64,000 nucleotides of DNA, from the NCBI GenBank assembly GCA_943331005.2, contig CALQJX020000013.1:49978-113977 (forward strand), given 5' to 3'. The DNA comes from Bordetella parapertussis. Lineage in GTDB: Bacteria; Bacteroidota; Bacteroidia; Chitinophagales; Chitinophagaceae. This document shows, one piece after another, positions 16,627 to 25,916 of this stretch (the stretch's first letter is position 1; every line of letters begins with the position of its first letter). The position numbers were made by a program, and so were the translations under genes. The notes under the pieces are model-generated. The model saw nothing but the letters and a program-made list of their open reading frames with translations, did no database searches and was not told the DNA's origin.

Positions 16627-17994
16627 TCATTCCATACCGTGTTCGCAAACAAGGTAAATAAATTGAGATAGTATCACAGCGCCCAGTTTCAGTTCGCGGT
16701 GGTTTACATTCTCGAATACATCATTTGCAGTGTGGTGGTAGTCGAAATATCGCTGAGAATCGGGCATTAGTCCCGCTGCAGGTACATTTTTCTTGTTGTG
16801 CAGTGGCGAAATGTCTACACCACCTTCTTCTTTAGAGAAGTCATATACATTGTATGGTAGGAATAGCTGCTCGTACTTGCGTATGTGTTCCTTCTGTGCT
16901 TCCGCCATTTCCAGCCCTATACCGCGAGGAGAGAAGCCGCCTGCATCACTTTCTATTGCCAGTATATGTTGTTCATTGCGTGCGTTGGCAGAGTCCAGGT
17001 AAGCCCAACCCCCTTTGTTGCCATTCTCTTCGTTCATGAACAAAACAGCCCTCACTGTGTAACGAGGTTTGTAGCCAATTGCTTTAAATGTTCTGATTAC
17101 CTCTATAGACTGTGCACAGCCTGCGCCATCGTCATGTGCGCCTTCACCTACATCCCACGAGTCCAGGTGACCACCTACAGTAATAATTTTTTCTGGTGTT
17201 TCTGTGCCCTTTATTTCGCCTATCACATTGAAGGAGGGCCTCATACCCATCATCTTACATTCAGAAGTCATTCGTGCAGTTACAGCAACCTTGCTACAAG
17301 CCTTAGACAGCTCGTCTGCGCTATAGTTGCCTATAGCCATTTCGGGTAGTTTCTTTGCTGTACTATCGTCATAATGCATACTGCCTGTGTGCGGGTAGTC
17401 ATCTTCTCCGGTAGACATAGATCTGATGATTACCCCTGCGGCACCTCGCTTCACAGCCACGTTCGGACTGTTCCATCTGTAGTTCACAGCATCTCCATAG
17501 CCCTCAAAGCTGTTTATGAAATCCTGCCTGAAACGGTAATTGAAAAAGATGATCTTACCCTTCACAGCATTATCTGGCAGTGCCTTCAGTTCATCGTAGT
17601 TGTTTACCATAACCACCTCTGCTTCCAGAGGTTTGCCATTTGTACCCTGGCTATTACCCAGCGAAAGTGCGGTGATCTTTTTGTAGCCTTTTCCTGTTTT
17701 TATCTCCAGACTTTCTTTGCCTCTATACCAGTAAGGTACGTTAACCGGTTGTAGCCATACTTTGTCTGCACCGGCCTCTACCATTGCCTTGCGTCCCCAT
17801 TCCACAGCCTTTGCTGCTGCAGGCGTGCCGCTAAGCCTGTGACCCACTGTTTTGCACAGTACCCTCAGGTTTTCGTAGCAGGTACTATGCAGCAATACTT
17901 CTTTCGAAATATTGTGAAACATTACCGAGTCTTGTGAGTAGGAGGTACCGGTGCTGCAGGCAGCAATTAATAGTATGGCAGATTTCAGTTTCAT
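16627..17994 (-). CDS. M28-family zinc exopeptidase with PA domain, exported
   Basis: A 455-residue enzyme of the carboxypeptidase Q/aminopeptidase group. The di-zinc ligands are visible: HLD at 276-278, HDD at 287-289, the catalytic pair EE at 322-323, ESD at 348-350, and the last histidine in DYHHTAND around 420. A PA-like insertion lies at about 125-240. The N-terminus is a signal sequence with two possible readings: a lipobox IAAC with Cys13, or signal peptidase I cleavage after TSYSQ. It acts outside the cytoplasm, trimming peptides. The stop is 28 bp from the convergent histidine kinase gene. Confidence 0.93.
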   Translation of the reverse strand: MKLKSAILLIAACSTGTSYSQDSVMFHNISKEVLLHSTCYENLRVLCKTVGHRLSGTPAAAKAVEWGRKAMVEAGADKVWLQPVNVPYWYRGKESLEIKTGKGYKKITALSLGNSQGTNGKPLEAEVVMVNNYDELKALPDNAVKGKIIFFNYRFRQDFINSFEGYGDAVNYRWNSPNVAVKRGAAGVIIRSMSTGEDDYPHTGSMHYDDSTAKKLPEMAIGNYSADELSKACSKVAVTARMTSECKMMGMRPSFNVIGEIKGTETPEKIITVGGHLDSWDVGEGAHDDGAGCAQSIEVIRTFKAIGYKPRYTVRAVLFMNEENGNKGGWAYLDSANARNEQHILAIESDAGGFSPRGIGLEMAEAQKEHIRKYEQLFLPYNVYDFSKEEGGVDISPLHNKKNVPAAGLMPDSQRYFDYHHTANDVFENVNHRELKLGAVILSQFIYLVCEHGME

Positions 17995-18081
17995 TATTAA
18001 ATGTTCGTTTGTTCCTCCGAAGAGGTTGTGTAAATTTTGCCGCAGTTATCAGTATAAAGAATATTGTTTAAGACCAAGATC

Positions 18082-18627
18082 TTATTCTTTGCCACTCATG
18101 CCTTTGAACTGGTGATGTGCTTCTTTGAAAAGTACGTTGAAGGTAGTAAGCGAACCATAGATAGCAGTAATATATTGCTGCAGCTCTACTTTTTCATCGT
18201 CTTCCATCACTTTGTGGGCGTTTATTTTTTGCTCCATCACTCTCAGCCTGTCGCGTACCATCACTATTTTATGGAAAAACGTTTCTATCGGAATCTCTTT
18301 TGATTGCATAGTAGGGTCTCCCGGTTTCAGGATCATATTACCTTTTTTCCAGCGAATGGCTATTGGCACCATTTGGGTGTCGTGCAGGCGTTGATCCAGT
18401 ATGTTACTGAGTGCCTGTTCTATATCAGCTATGGTTATTTTGTCGCTGCTGCCATCTACTTCTGTTGCAGAGATGGTCTTTAGCTCATCATAATCTTTGC
18501 TGATACTTTTAGTGCCTTGCTGAGATTTGAACCAGATAATATAAAATTCAAGAGCAGTATCTACTACAACTCCTTTGCCGAAATGCGGGTGATCTACCCT
18601 TGATCCTATTCCTAATTGAGTGCTCAT
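18082..18627 (-). CDS. Conserved protein of unknown function with Tudor/UvrD-tail-like N-terminus
   Basis: A 181-residue soluble protein. Residues 1-55 (GIGSRVDHPHFGKGVVVD, then YIIWFKSQQGTKSISK) resemble the small beta-barrel module found at the C-terminal tail of UvrD/PcrA helicases and in CarD-like RNA polymerase binders. The remainder is charged and mostly helical: about 70-95, and about 125-175 with RDRLRVMEQKINAHKVMEDDEKVELQQYI. No enzyme motif is present. The fold resemblance suggests a nucleic-acid or polymerase-binding protein, but that is inference. It is followed by the M28 gene on the same strand with an 87-nt gap. Confidence 0.75.
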   Translation of the reverse strand: MSTQLGIGSRVDHPHFGKGVVVDTALEFYIIWFKSQQGTKSISKDYDELKTISATEVDGSSDKITIADIEQALSNILDQRLHDTQMVPIAIRWKKGNMILKPGDPTMQSKEIPIETFFHKIVMVRDRLRVMEQKINAHKVMEDDEKVELQQYITAIYGSLTTFNVLFKEAHHQFKGMSGKE

Positions 18628-18710
18628 AAATGATATTGAAGCTACAAAATAAGGAAAAGAATGAATTGCTTATTGCAGGAAACATATTTTTGAAAAATAT
18701 GCTCTTAGCC

Positions 18711-20015
18711 TCACTTTGCGGTGAGCAGCTTATTCTCCAGTTCCAACACCTGAGTCTCGTAGACTTTCACATTGAATTCGGCGGCATAGAGCCTGATGAG
18801 TGACTGTACAAAGGCGTTCTCTGCTTCTCTCGATTCCAGCGTAGTGCCTGCGCCCACACGAAAACGAGCCAGTTGCACATCCAGATTTTCGCGGGCAAAT
18901 TTCATGTCTTCATTTGCAAGGTTCAGCGATGCTACTGCTAAAGAATAGTTGCGCCATGCAGTACGATACTGGCGACCAATTATAGTGTTTTGCCTTTCGT
19001 ATTGTAACTCTTCGCGCATAGATTGCAGTGAAGCTACCTTCGTCTGTCGACGAATATTGCCTCCCTGGAAAACAGGAACACTCAGGTTCACTGTGCCATT
19101 AGCACCATAGTTGCGGGAGAAAAGTGCAAATCCTGTAGCACTGGTACTGCGGTTGTATACATATCCGCCATTTATGGTAAGGGTAGGCAGTGCATATGTT
19201 TTGGCAATGTCCGCATTGATCTTTGCGATCTTAGCATTGTATTTATAGGCCGATAATGAAAGATTCAATTCCGGTAGTTGATCTTTATCTGTCCTTTGCA
19301 GGGTAGTGTTCAGTGGCAACGTTTCATCTACTTTATACAATACATCTTCATTTATTCCCATCAACACACTCATAGAGTCGCAGGCCTGAGCAAATGTTGC
19401 CATATAGTTCAGTGAGTCTGCTTTGCGTGCGTTATAGTCCACTCTCGCCTGCAGGTAATCCACTTTGGCTCCGGCACCTGTCTTGTATTTCATTTCTGTA
19501 AGGTCCATACGTGCTTTAGCAAGGTGCAGCGCAGTGTCTACAGCAATGAGTTGTTTTTGTTGCAGGGCCACCTGTGCATACATCTGTATAGTACGGGATA
19601 CCATAGTTTGCATCTGTATGCGCAATTGCAGCTGGCTTAATGCTTCCACCTCATTGAGCTGTTTCTTTACCAGAAACATCCTTCCGCCATCAAAAAGGGT
19701 CCAGCTGGCCGTTATTGCAGGGTTTATGTTGGTATTCACTGCATTCGGGTTGTTCTGTTGTGTACCATTGGCAAGATCACTTTTTACGTTGCTTCTGCTT
19801 TCGGTAGCCGCTATTCCTGCATTGATATTGGGCAGAAAACCGGCATTGCCATAAGTGTTGTTGGCTTCAGCCTGCTGTATGGTTACATTGGCTATACTTA
19901 TATCATAGTTCTTCTTTAATGTTCTGGTTATTGCATCCTGTAGTGTTAGCCTTTCCTGAGCATTGCATAAAGTAGCAGCAGCAAGTGTTAGAAAAGACAG
20001 AATATACTTATTCAT
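18711..20015 (-). CDS. TolC-family outer-membrane efflux protein
   Basis: A 434-residue outer-membrane channel subunit. Signal peptide 1-19 (ends LCNAQ), then two OEP repeats, each starting with long helices: LTLQDAITRTLKKNYDISIANVTIQQAEANN in repeat 1, and a second repeat ending LDVQLARFRVGAGTTLESREAENAFVQS. The conserved YKTGAGAKVDYLQARVDYN segment is also TolC-like. Trimeric TolC proteins connect RND, ABC or MFS pumps to the outside. No pump or membrane-fusion gene is adjacent, so its partner must be encoded elsewhere. An 83-nt gap precedes the next gene downstream. Confidence 0.92.
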   Translation of the reverse strand: MNKYILSFLTLAAATLCNAQERLTLQDAITRTLKKNYDISIANVTIQQAEANNTYGNAGFLPNINAGIAATESRSNVKSDLANGTQQNNPNAVNTNINPAITASWTLFDGGRMFLVKKQLNEVEALSQLQLRIQMQTMVSRTIQMYAQVALQQKQLIAVDTALHLAKARMDLTEMKYKTGAGAKVDYLQARVDYNARKADSLNYMATFAQACDSMSVLMGINEDVLYKVDETLPLNTTLQRTDKDQLPELNLSLSAYKYNAKIAKINADIAKTYALPTLTINGGYVYNRSTSATGFALFSRNYGANGTVNLSVPVFQGGNIRRQTKVASLQSMREELQYERQNTIIGRQYRTAWRNYSLAVASLNLANEDMKFARENLDVQLARFRVGAGTTLESREAENAFVQSLIRLYAAEFNVKVYETQVLELENKLLTAK

Positions 20016-20191
20016 TTTTGTGATCGTTTGTGTAAAATGAGCTTGTCTGCACTATAGTGACAAGCCTTAAAGCGGCCTGATAAAACGCTTGATTTTGCGT
20101 GATGAACAGACTTGTCAAAAGTCCCAATTATACCGCATATTATCAAATGGCATATTGTGGTAATTGGTTTTAATGTGGTTTTATTAACAGT

Positions 20192-20232
20192 TCTATAAAA
20201 AGAGAAGATCGCACAGTTCGTGCGATCTTCTC
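20192..20232 (-). terminator. Rho-independent terminator of the giant SBBP adhesin gene
   Basis: A perfect 13-bp stem (20202-20214 with 20220-20232), loop of 5 nt, followed on the minus strand by TTTTTATAG. It lies 22 nt beyond the ancestral stop codon at 20255, which is where this transcript should end if the full sorting domain were translated. Confidence 0.88.
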
Positions 20233-20254
20233 AAAAAATGAACTACTTATCCGT

Positions 20255-20323
20255 TTATCTGAGCAATGTAATATTACCCGACTTAGTTATCAATTTTCCC
20301 TTGTCTGTTACGGCTTCAATAGT
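20255..20323 (-). pseudogene. Untranslated remnant of the type B sorting domain
   Basis: In-frame continuation of the adhesin gene beyond its TAA at 20326-20324. It encodes 22 further residues, T-I-E-A-V-T-D-K-G-K, then L-I-T-K-S-G-N-I-T-L-L-R, before TAA at 20257-20255. The ending GNITLLR is identical to the true C-terminus of the second adhesin in this window (ending at 56145). Alignment of the two tails without gaps places the premature TAA opposite a tyrosine. The frame is otherwise intact, so one substitution (TAT or TAC to TAA) explains it. Confidence 0.85.
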
Positions 20324-23300
20324 TTACACATATACACCCATTGGTTGAGCAGCGCCCTTATATGTCCCATCCCAGCCGGCATCTATATCTGCAGATTCGT
20401 ACACCAGATTTCCCCACCTGTTGAAAATGCGGAATGATTTAAGCGAAACCAGACCGCGGCGCATAGGAAATATTTTGTTGTTGGCGCCACTGCCCGGCGT
20501 AAATGCATTTGGTACTTCTACAAGCGCATTATCATTCAGGGTAATAGTGATGGAGTCTTTTGCTATACAACCTTCTTCGGTTGTGGCCATAAGTATGTAT
20601 TTGGTACTAACCTCTGGTGTTGCCAACGGATTGGCAATATACTTTCCACTCAGTCCGCCAGATGGGGTCCAGGAGAACTTCGTACCGTTCGTTTGAGGAT
20701 TGATCTGATAGGATTCTCCTGAGAATATGGTCACTGAATCCTCCAGATGTACCACAGCGGCAGGATGCACTTTCAGTAACATGCTCAGCGTATCTCTGCA
20801 GCCATCGCTGTTGGTGGCTATTACAGAATATACCTGTGTAGTAATAGGTTTTGCCCATGGTCTTGCAGCATTTGGGTTGTCCAGATACATTGCAGGAGAC
20901 CATTTGTAGCCAACACCACCTGTTGCCACAAGCTGCACAGAATCATTTGGGCAGAGACTGGTATCTGCAGTTATACCTGCAAAGTCGCCGGGATGTGCTA
21001 CTATCATTACAGAGTCTTTACCCGAACAGCCTGCAGGGGTGGTTACTGTAAGTACAAGGCTTATTGTAGTATCTCCTTTGAACACTACAGAAGGTAGTGT
21101 AGGGAAGTCTATCTGCGTTGCAGGACTCCAGCTGTATGAATAATGAGTGTACCATGGCGGGTCTACATAACTATGTATTTTCAGAGAGTCATACTGACAT
21201 ACATGTCTGGTAGTGCCGAGGAAAGGATCCGGATTTGGTTGTACATCTATATGGAAAGAATCTATTCCATCCGAACAACCTTCCAGATGAGCTATGAGGT
21301 AATAAGTAGCAGATGTATCAGTAGTGATCATCGGGTTGATGATATAAGGAGTGGCTATGCCGGTAGTAGGTACCCAATGAAAAACAATATCGGGGTGACC
21401 GGTAGCATATACCTGTACAGATTGACCTTTACAAATAGCAGTATCCGGATTGTAAAGCGTAAAGGTGTCATATTTGATCTCCACATGTATGGTATCGGCA
21501 CCACTGCAGCCATTTTCTGAAACCTGCAGCCAATAGGTACCGGTTGCAGTTGCTGTAAATGTAGGACCTACACTGGCATTGTGCCACAGATATACAGGTG
21601 TGGTGTACATTACAGAAGACATTAGTAGAATTGGTGCGCCTGTACAGTTCACCGTATCCGGCCCAAGGTCTACGATTGGTGGCGGGCCGACTACAATGTC
21701 TACAGAATCCTTACCTACACAGCCATCACTGTTGGTTACCGTAAGTACATAGTGACCTGATGAAGATACCTCTATTGTATCGCCGGTGCTTCCAGTACTC
21801 CATATTAGAGTGCTTCCAGCAGGTTGTGTAGTAGATAAAACATAAGTGTTCCCGATACAGAAGCCGGTATCATTTCCCAGATTCACTATTGGGGATGGGT
21901 AGGTGCTGACCTTAAAGGTATCTGAAACTATAGAACAATTGCTCTGTGCTGTAACCCAGTAGGTTCCGGCTGTTGCTGCGCTTATTGTTGTGGGAGAGGT
22001 GCTTCCGGTACTCCATAAGTAGGTAGTATGACCCGAAGGAGCACTAAGGTTGATTGGCAGAGTAGCCGCACAAACAGTATCGTTAGTTACTGAAGTGGTA
22101 GTGTCAAAATTATTTACCAGCACATAAACACTATCGGTAGTGCTGCATATCCTTTGGAAGAGTATGTCATCAATGGCAAAGTCGTTGCCGGAAGCAGTTG
22201 TAAGCGCATCATAGATACAGATACTGGCTGTTGTGCTCGGGCCGCTGTTCCATGTAGTTGCAAAGTTCATCCATGTACCCGGGGCTGCTGTAACAGTAGT
22301 TGGTGTGCCCTGCAGTATTCCATTGATCCTGAATTGAAGTACAGGCACATCCGGTCCTGTCGTTACAGAAGAGCAGTTGGCAAACCATGCAGAGAAGTTA
22401 TAGTCGGTATTCGGTGTTACACTTATGGTCTGGCACCATACATCTACAGGAGATGGGCCACCGTTAATGATCATCATGTTCCCGGTGCCGGTAGTATGAT
22501 CGCCCATGGTAGTGAAGCCGGTGTGCACACCAAATGGATTGGTGTATACTGAATAACGCCCTTCGAGCAACACAGAGCTTGGTGGTGGAGAATAGGTATA
22601 TGAACTTGAAAAACCCGAATTGCCACCGGAAAAATCTCCGTTCATAACCAGATTGCTCTCATTAAGCGAACGGAGTGTAAGGAAATAATATCCGGATGTG
22701 GCTGCTGTGACCACAGGTGTAAGAATGGTGGTAGAGGAAAGTCCGATTGCCGGAGACCATGCATAACTCAGTACAGAATCAGTACCTCCCATTACAGCAG
22801 GTATGGTCATGGTGTCGCCTATGCATAGTTTTATGGTGTCTGGCAGGGTAAGGGTATTGCAGAACGTACCAAGACATGCAGGGTCGTATTTTCCGAAATA
22901 GCCATCTATTACGCCTGTTGTTGTGAGCGGAATAGATGATGCAGATGGGTCAAAATCTACAGATGTACCAATATATTGACCGGTAGCATAGATATAGCCT
23001 GCCGGATCGTGATGGATGCCAAACCCGCCATCATCGCCGGTAGCGCCTACCTTGAAGCTACATTGATAGTTGCCACCAAGATCGTACTTGGTTACAAAAA
23101 TATCGTTGCTGCCTGCACTTGTCATGTTGCCTCCAGCAGCAGCAGGCGCAAAATCAACAGTACCCGAAAACTGTCCTGTACAATATATATAGCCTCCGGC
23201 AACATCTATACAATAGCCAATATCGTGACCGGTACTACCCATTACTTTTCCCCACAGATAGTTTCCGGCATTATCGTATTTGGCCATTATTATGTCTGTG

Positions 23301-24349
23301 TTGCCGCCGCCACCCGGTGTAGATACTGTAGTAGTAAGCGGAGTTGCAGGGTCAAATACTATAGTGGCACTGCTTGTTTCTCCCAATACGTAAATATTGT
23401 CAGAAGCATCTAGAGAAAGACTCATAAACTCATCAATATCTGTTCCTCCGGTTCCGCTTATTTTTTTTGCGAAAATGAGATTCGCATCAACATCATATTT
23501 TGCAACATACAGATCATAAGTGCCTGATGAGGTAAGGAAGATAGGGGTGCCCCATGGGCAGAAATTGGATAGTCCCTGAAAGAAACCGGCAACATATATA
23601 AAACCTCCACTTACTTTCAGTGATCTGGGAAAACAATCTACACTGGAAATTCCCGGCAGACCATAGTTATGTCCCCAAATTACAGTGCCTGCTGCATCAT
23701 ATTTTATCAGGTAAGCTGTGCCATCAGTAGCACTTGTAAGGGTTATTGTAGGAGAAACAACCATTGATGTATTAAAAACGCCACCCACATATACATTGCC
23801 TGCAGGGTCTGTATCTAAAGAAAGAGCAATATCGTAAACAGTAGGACCACCCAATGCTTTCGCCCACTGGAAAGTTCCTGCTGCAGAGTATTTCGCTACA
23901 AAACCATCGCCATAATAGGTTAGGGTAGTACCTCCTGCAAATGGTAAAGTAGTGGTTCCTCCTCCCGGATCAAAATCTATGCCTGCTGTCTGGAAATATC
24001 CTGATATGATAACATTGTTACTTGCATCTATGGTCATGTACCAGGCTGCATCATACCTGTTGCCTCCTATGCCAAATCCCCAGAGAAAGCCTCCGGAAGA
24101 ATTATAGCATGCCAGATATATATCGTCGAGTCCATTGCTTGTTACATTATAAACCCCCGGACCCGGATCAAGATCCATTGTACCTGTAAACTTACCTGCT
24201 ACACATACATTGCCATTTGGTGCCACTTTTATAGTTCTTCCTTCATCATTGGTAGTGCTGCCAAGGCTATTTACCCATAAACCGGTCTGTGCAAATGAAG
24301 AAAATTGTGATAGGAAACTAAGGAGTATTATAGAGTATATTTTCTTCAT
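20324..24349 (-). CDS. Giant SBBP-repeat adhesin with Ig-like repeats and truncated T9SS type B sorting domain
   Basis: A 1341-residue exported protein. Signal peptide MKKIYSIILLSFLSQFSSFAQ; I start at the ATG at 24349 rather than 24388 because the signal begins there. About residues 25-500 are SBBP-type beta-propeller repeats (DAAGTVIWGHNYG, DNAGNYLWGKVMGSTG, each followed by IYVLGET-like strands). A jelly-roll-like section (about 575-750, MNGDFSGGNSGFSSS) follows, then six or more Ig-like repeats of the CSGADTIHVEI kind. The last 90 residues are a gliding-motility-associated type B domain (VEVPNAFTPGSGANNKIFP, FRIFNRWGNLVYES, GWDGTYKG) cut off after MGVYV by an in-frame TAA. If the stop is real, secretion through T9SS should be impaired. 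No PorP/SprF gene is adjacent. Confidence 0.9.
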   Translation of the reverse strand: MKKIYSIILLSFLSQFSSFAQTGLWVNSLGSTTNDEGRTIKVAPNGNVCVAGKFTGTMDLDPGPGVYNVTSNGLDDIYLACYNSSGGFLWGFGIGGNRYDAAWYMTIDASNNVIISGYFQTAGIDFDPGGGTTTLPFAGGTTLTYYGDGFVAKYSAAGTFQWAKALGGPTVYDIALSLDTDPAGNVYVGGVFNTSMVVSPTITLTSATDGTAYLIKYDAAGTVIWGHNYGLPGISSVDCFPRSLKVSGGFIYVAGFFQGLSNFCPWGTPIFLTSSGTYDLYVAKYDVDANLIFAKKISGTGGTDIDEFMSLSLDASDNIYVLGETSSATIVFDPATPLTTTVSTPGGGGNTDIIMAKYDNAGNYLWGKVMGSTGHDIGYCIDVAGGYIYCTGQFSGTVDFAPAAAGGNMTSAGSNDIFVTKYDLGGNYQCSFKVGATGDDGGFGIHHDPAGYIYATGQYIGTSVDFDPSASSIPLTTTGVIDGYFGKYDPACLGTFCNTLTLPDTIKLCIGDTMTIPAVMGGTDSVLSYAWSPAIGLSSTTILTPVVTAATSGYYFLTLRSLNESNLVMNGDFSGGNSGFSSSYTYSPPPSSVLLEGRYSVYTNPFGVHTGFTTMGDHTTGTGNMMIINGGPSPVDVWCQTISVTPNTDYNFSAWFANCSSVTTGPDVPVLQFRINGILQGTPTTVTAAPGTWMNFATTWNSGPSTTASICIYDALTTASGNDFAIDDILFQRICSTTDSVYVLVNNFDTTTSVTNDTVCAATLPINLSAPSGHTTYLWSTGSTSPTTISAATAGTYWVTAQSNCSIVSDTFKVSTYPSPIVNLGNDTGFCIGNTYVLSTTQPAGSTLIWSTGSTGDTIEVSSSGHYVLTVTNSDGCVGKDSVDIVVGPPPIVDLGPDTVNCTGAPILLMSSVMYTTPVYLWHNASVGPTFTATATGTYWLQVSENGCSGADTIHVEIKYDTFTLYNPDTAICKGQSVQVYATGHPDIVFHWVPTTGIATPYIINPMITTDTSATYYLIAHLEGCSDGIDSFHIDVQPNPDPFLGTTRHVCQYDSLKIHSYVDPPWYTHYSYSWSPATQIDFPTLPSVVFKGDTTISLVLTVTTPAGCSGKDSVMIVAHPGDFAGITADTSLCPNDSVQLVATGGVGYKWSPAMYLDNPNAARPWAKPITTQVYSVIATNSDGCRDTLSMLLKVHPAAVVHLEDSVTIFSGESYQINPQTNGTKFSWTPSGGLSGKYIANPLATPEVSTKYILMATTEEGCIAKDSITITLNDNALVEVPNAFTPGSGANNKIFPMRRGLVSLKSFRIFNRWGNLVYESADIDAGWDGTYKGAAQPMGVYV

Positions 24350-24651
24350 ATAATTACTGTCTAATGAATATGTACAAATGTAATTCAAAAAACTGTCATT
24401 AAGAACCGATCAGACTATTATAAACGGACTTTATGATCAGATATGGAATTGACTGTACAGTCAATTTTTATGAATTAGTTATCCACAAAAGACATGTTAT
24501 AAATGCAATCAGTTGGAAAATTATACTTGCATGTAGACATATAAATTATTCCCTTATTGCATGCTTTAATTTCTTGCCGGTGTTGGCATTCTTTTAACGA
24601 TTCTTTTCTGAAATGGAGAATGGGCTTTCTGCCATTTGTCAACTAATCCGT

Positions 24652-24659
24652 TATCTTTG
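24652..24659 (+). promoter_or_regulatory. -7 element upstream of the 24682 lipoprotein gene
   Basis: TAtcTTTG matches the -7 consensus exactly, 22 nt before the ATG. The preceding intergenic region (24350-24651) is AT-rich and shows no other feature I can support; a TTTG at 24635-24638 is 13 nt from the -7 box. Confidence 0.6.
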
Positions 24660-24681
24660 TCTGCTTTTTAGCTATTTATAA

Positions 24682-25785
24682 ATGAAAAAATTAGTACTTC
24701 CCCTCATCGCTGCAAGCACTTTGTTTGCAACTTCATGTTCAGAAAAATTTGAGGTAGCTGCACCCTACAAAGATATTACTGTGGTGTATGGTTTTCTGGA
24801 TATGGCTGATACTGCCCATTACATTCGTATACAGAAAGCATTTCTTGATGAGAACAAGAGTGCTGTGAATATGGCCAAAGAGGCTGATTCGAATTTCTAT
24901 TCCAACATTAACGTCAGAATAGAACGGTACAGCTCTACCGGAAATAATGTAATGATCGATTCGCTGCATCTTGATAAGGTAGATCTGACTCAGGAGGGGT
25001 ATCCAAAGCAGCCGGGCATTTTCTTTAATGCACCCAATTATGCCTACAAATTCAAGGCAGCACTAAACCCTGCTTATATCTATCGTCTTAAGATAGTGAA
25101 TCTCACTACAGGCAATGTTGATTCTGCAGATGCACCCGTTATCAATAATCAGCTTCCGGCTACCAGCTCAGGCCCGGGTTTTAAATTGGATCCGGTTGAT
25201 AATAATGACGTAAATACTGTGGGGATGTCTTTCTTCTCGGTATTGCCATACAGGTATTATACACTAAATGCAACTTACAATCCTATAACTAATTACTCTT
25301 TCAAAGGCGAAACTAACCCTGCAAAGGTGGCGCAGGCAGTAATAAGGTTCAATTGGAGTGATTCTGATTTTGTAAATAAAACCACAACCCCAAGGTATTA
25401 CGACTATGATGCCGGTTATGTGAGTCTTGCAAATTCTAATATTGAATACAAGATAGAAAACAAGAGTTTATACAATGCAATAAGTACTGGTATGGGCAAG
25501 GCTCCTGAAAATGTTATCAGGTTGCTGAACAGGTGCGATGTTACCATGTATCTGAGCACATCAGACTACAATAATTACAGGTTGGCAATGCTTTCTCAGG
25601 GTACTGGTCTTACTGCAAGCGAAATTGCACCGGTTTATACTAACATCAAAGGCAAAAACGTTTTGGGTCTGTTCACTTCAAAAGCAATGCGCACAGGCAA
25701 GATAACGATCACCTCTAAAACTGTTGATTCACTGATAGGAAGCCCTACACTGAGCCATGTGAAGATAAAGGGTACAGTATATTAG
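24682..25785 (+). CDS. Bacteroidota lipoprotein of unknown function (DUF4249-like)
   Basis: A 367-residue lipoprotein. The N-terminus MKKLVLPLIAASTLFATSC has a lipobox ATSC with the lipidated Cys at 19, followed by SEKFEVAAPYKD. The rest is beta-rich, including DITVVYGFLDMADTAHYIRIQKAFLDEN and AYIYRLKIVNLTTGNVDSADAPV. The style (outer-membrane lipoprotein, one extracellular-type beta domain near the N-terminus) resembles DUF4249 and similar families, but I am not sure of the exact family. It is a monocistronic unit with its own -7 element and a strong terminator. Confidence 0.75.
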   Translation: MKKLVLPLIAASTLFATSCSEKFEVAAPYKDITVVYGFLDMADTAHYIRIQKAFLDENKSAVNMAKEADSNFYSNINVRIERYSSTGNNVMIDSLHLDKVDLTQEGYPKQPGIFFNAPNYAYKFKAALNPAYIYRLKIVNLTTGNVDSADAPVINNQLPATSSGPGFKLDPVDNNDVNTVGMSFFSVLPYRYYTLNATYNPITNYSFKGETNPAKVAQAVIRFNWSDSDFVNKTTTPRYYDYDAGYVSLANSNIEYKIENKSLYNAISTGMGKAPENVIRLLNRCDVTMYLSTSDYNNYRLAMLSQGTGLTASEIAPVYTNIKGKNVLGLFTSKAMRTGKITITSKTVDSLIGSPTLSHVKIKGTVY

Positions 25786-25825
25786 TATTCAATGCTTTAG
25801 GGTAATTTTGATATTTATTATATAG

Positions 25826-25859
25826 AAACAGGCAGCATTATTGTTGCCTGTTTTTTTTT
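25826..25859 (+). terminator. Rho-independent terminator after the 24682 gene
   Basis: A 9-bp stem AAACAGGCA (25826-25834) with TGCCTGTTT (25845-25853), loop of 10 nt, then a T run to 25859. Confidence 0.85.
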
Positions 25860-25916
25860 ATGTCTACAGAAACAGGCTGTAATTACAGGCTGAGAAATAA
25901 TGGCTACTTTTATTTT

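Noticed and set aside
20324-20326. Reading the TAA as the natural end of a short-form sorting domain
   Set aside because: The following 22 codons keep the frame, match the conserved C-terminal end GNITLLR and are followed by a terminator, so truncation of a longer domain is the better reading.
20421-23413. Plus-strand open frames opposite the giant adhesin gene
   Set aside because: They are by-products of the repetitive Thr/Ser/Gly-rich coding sequence on the other strand and lack family features.
21700-24200. Possible tandem DNA repeats or CRISPR-like array in the adhesin gene
   Set aside because: The periodicity comes from degenerate SBBP and Ig-like protein repeats; there is no constant DNA repeat with unique spacers.
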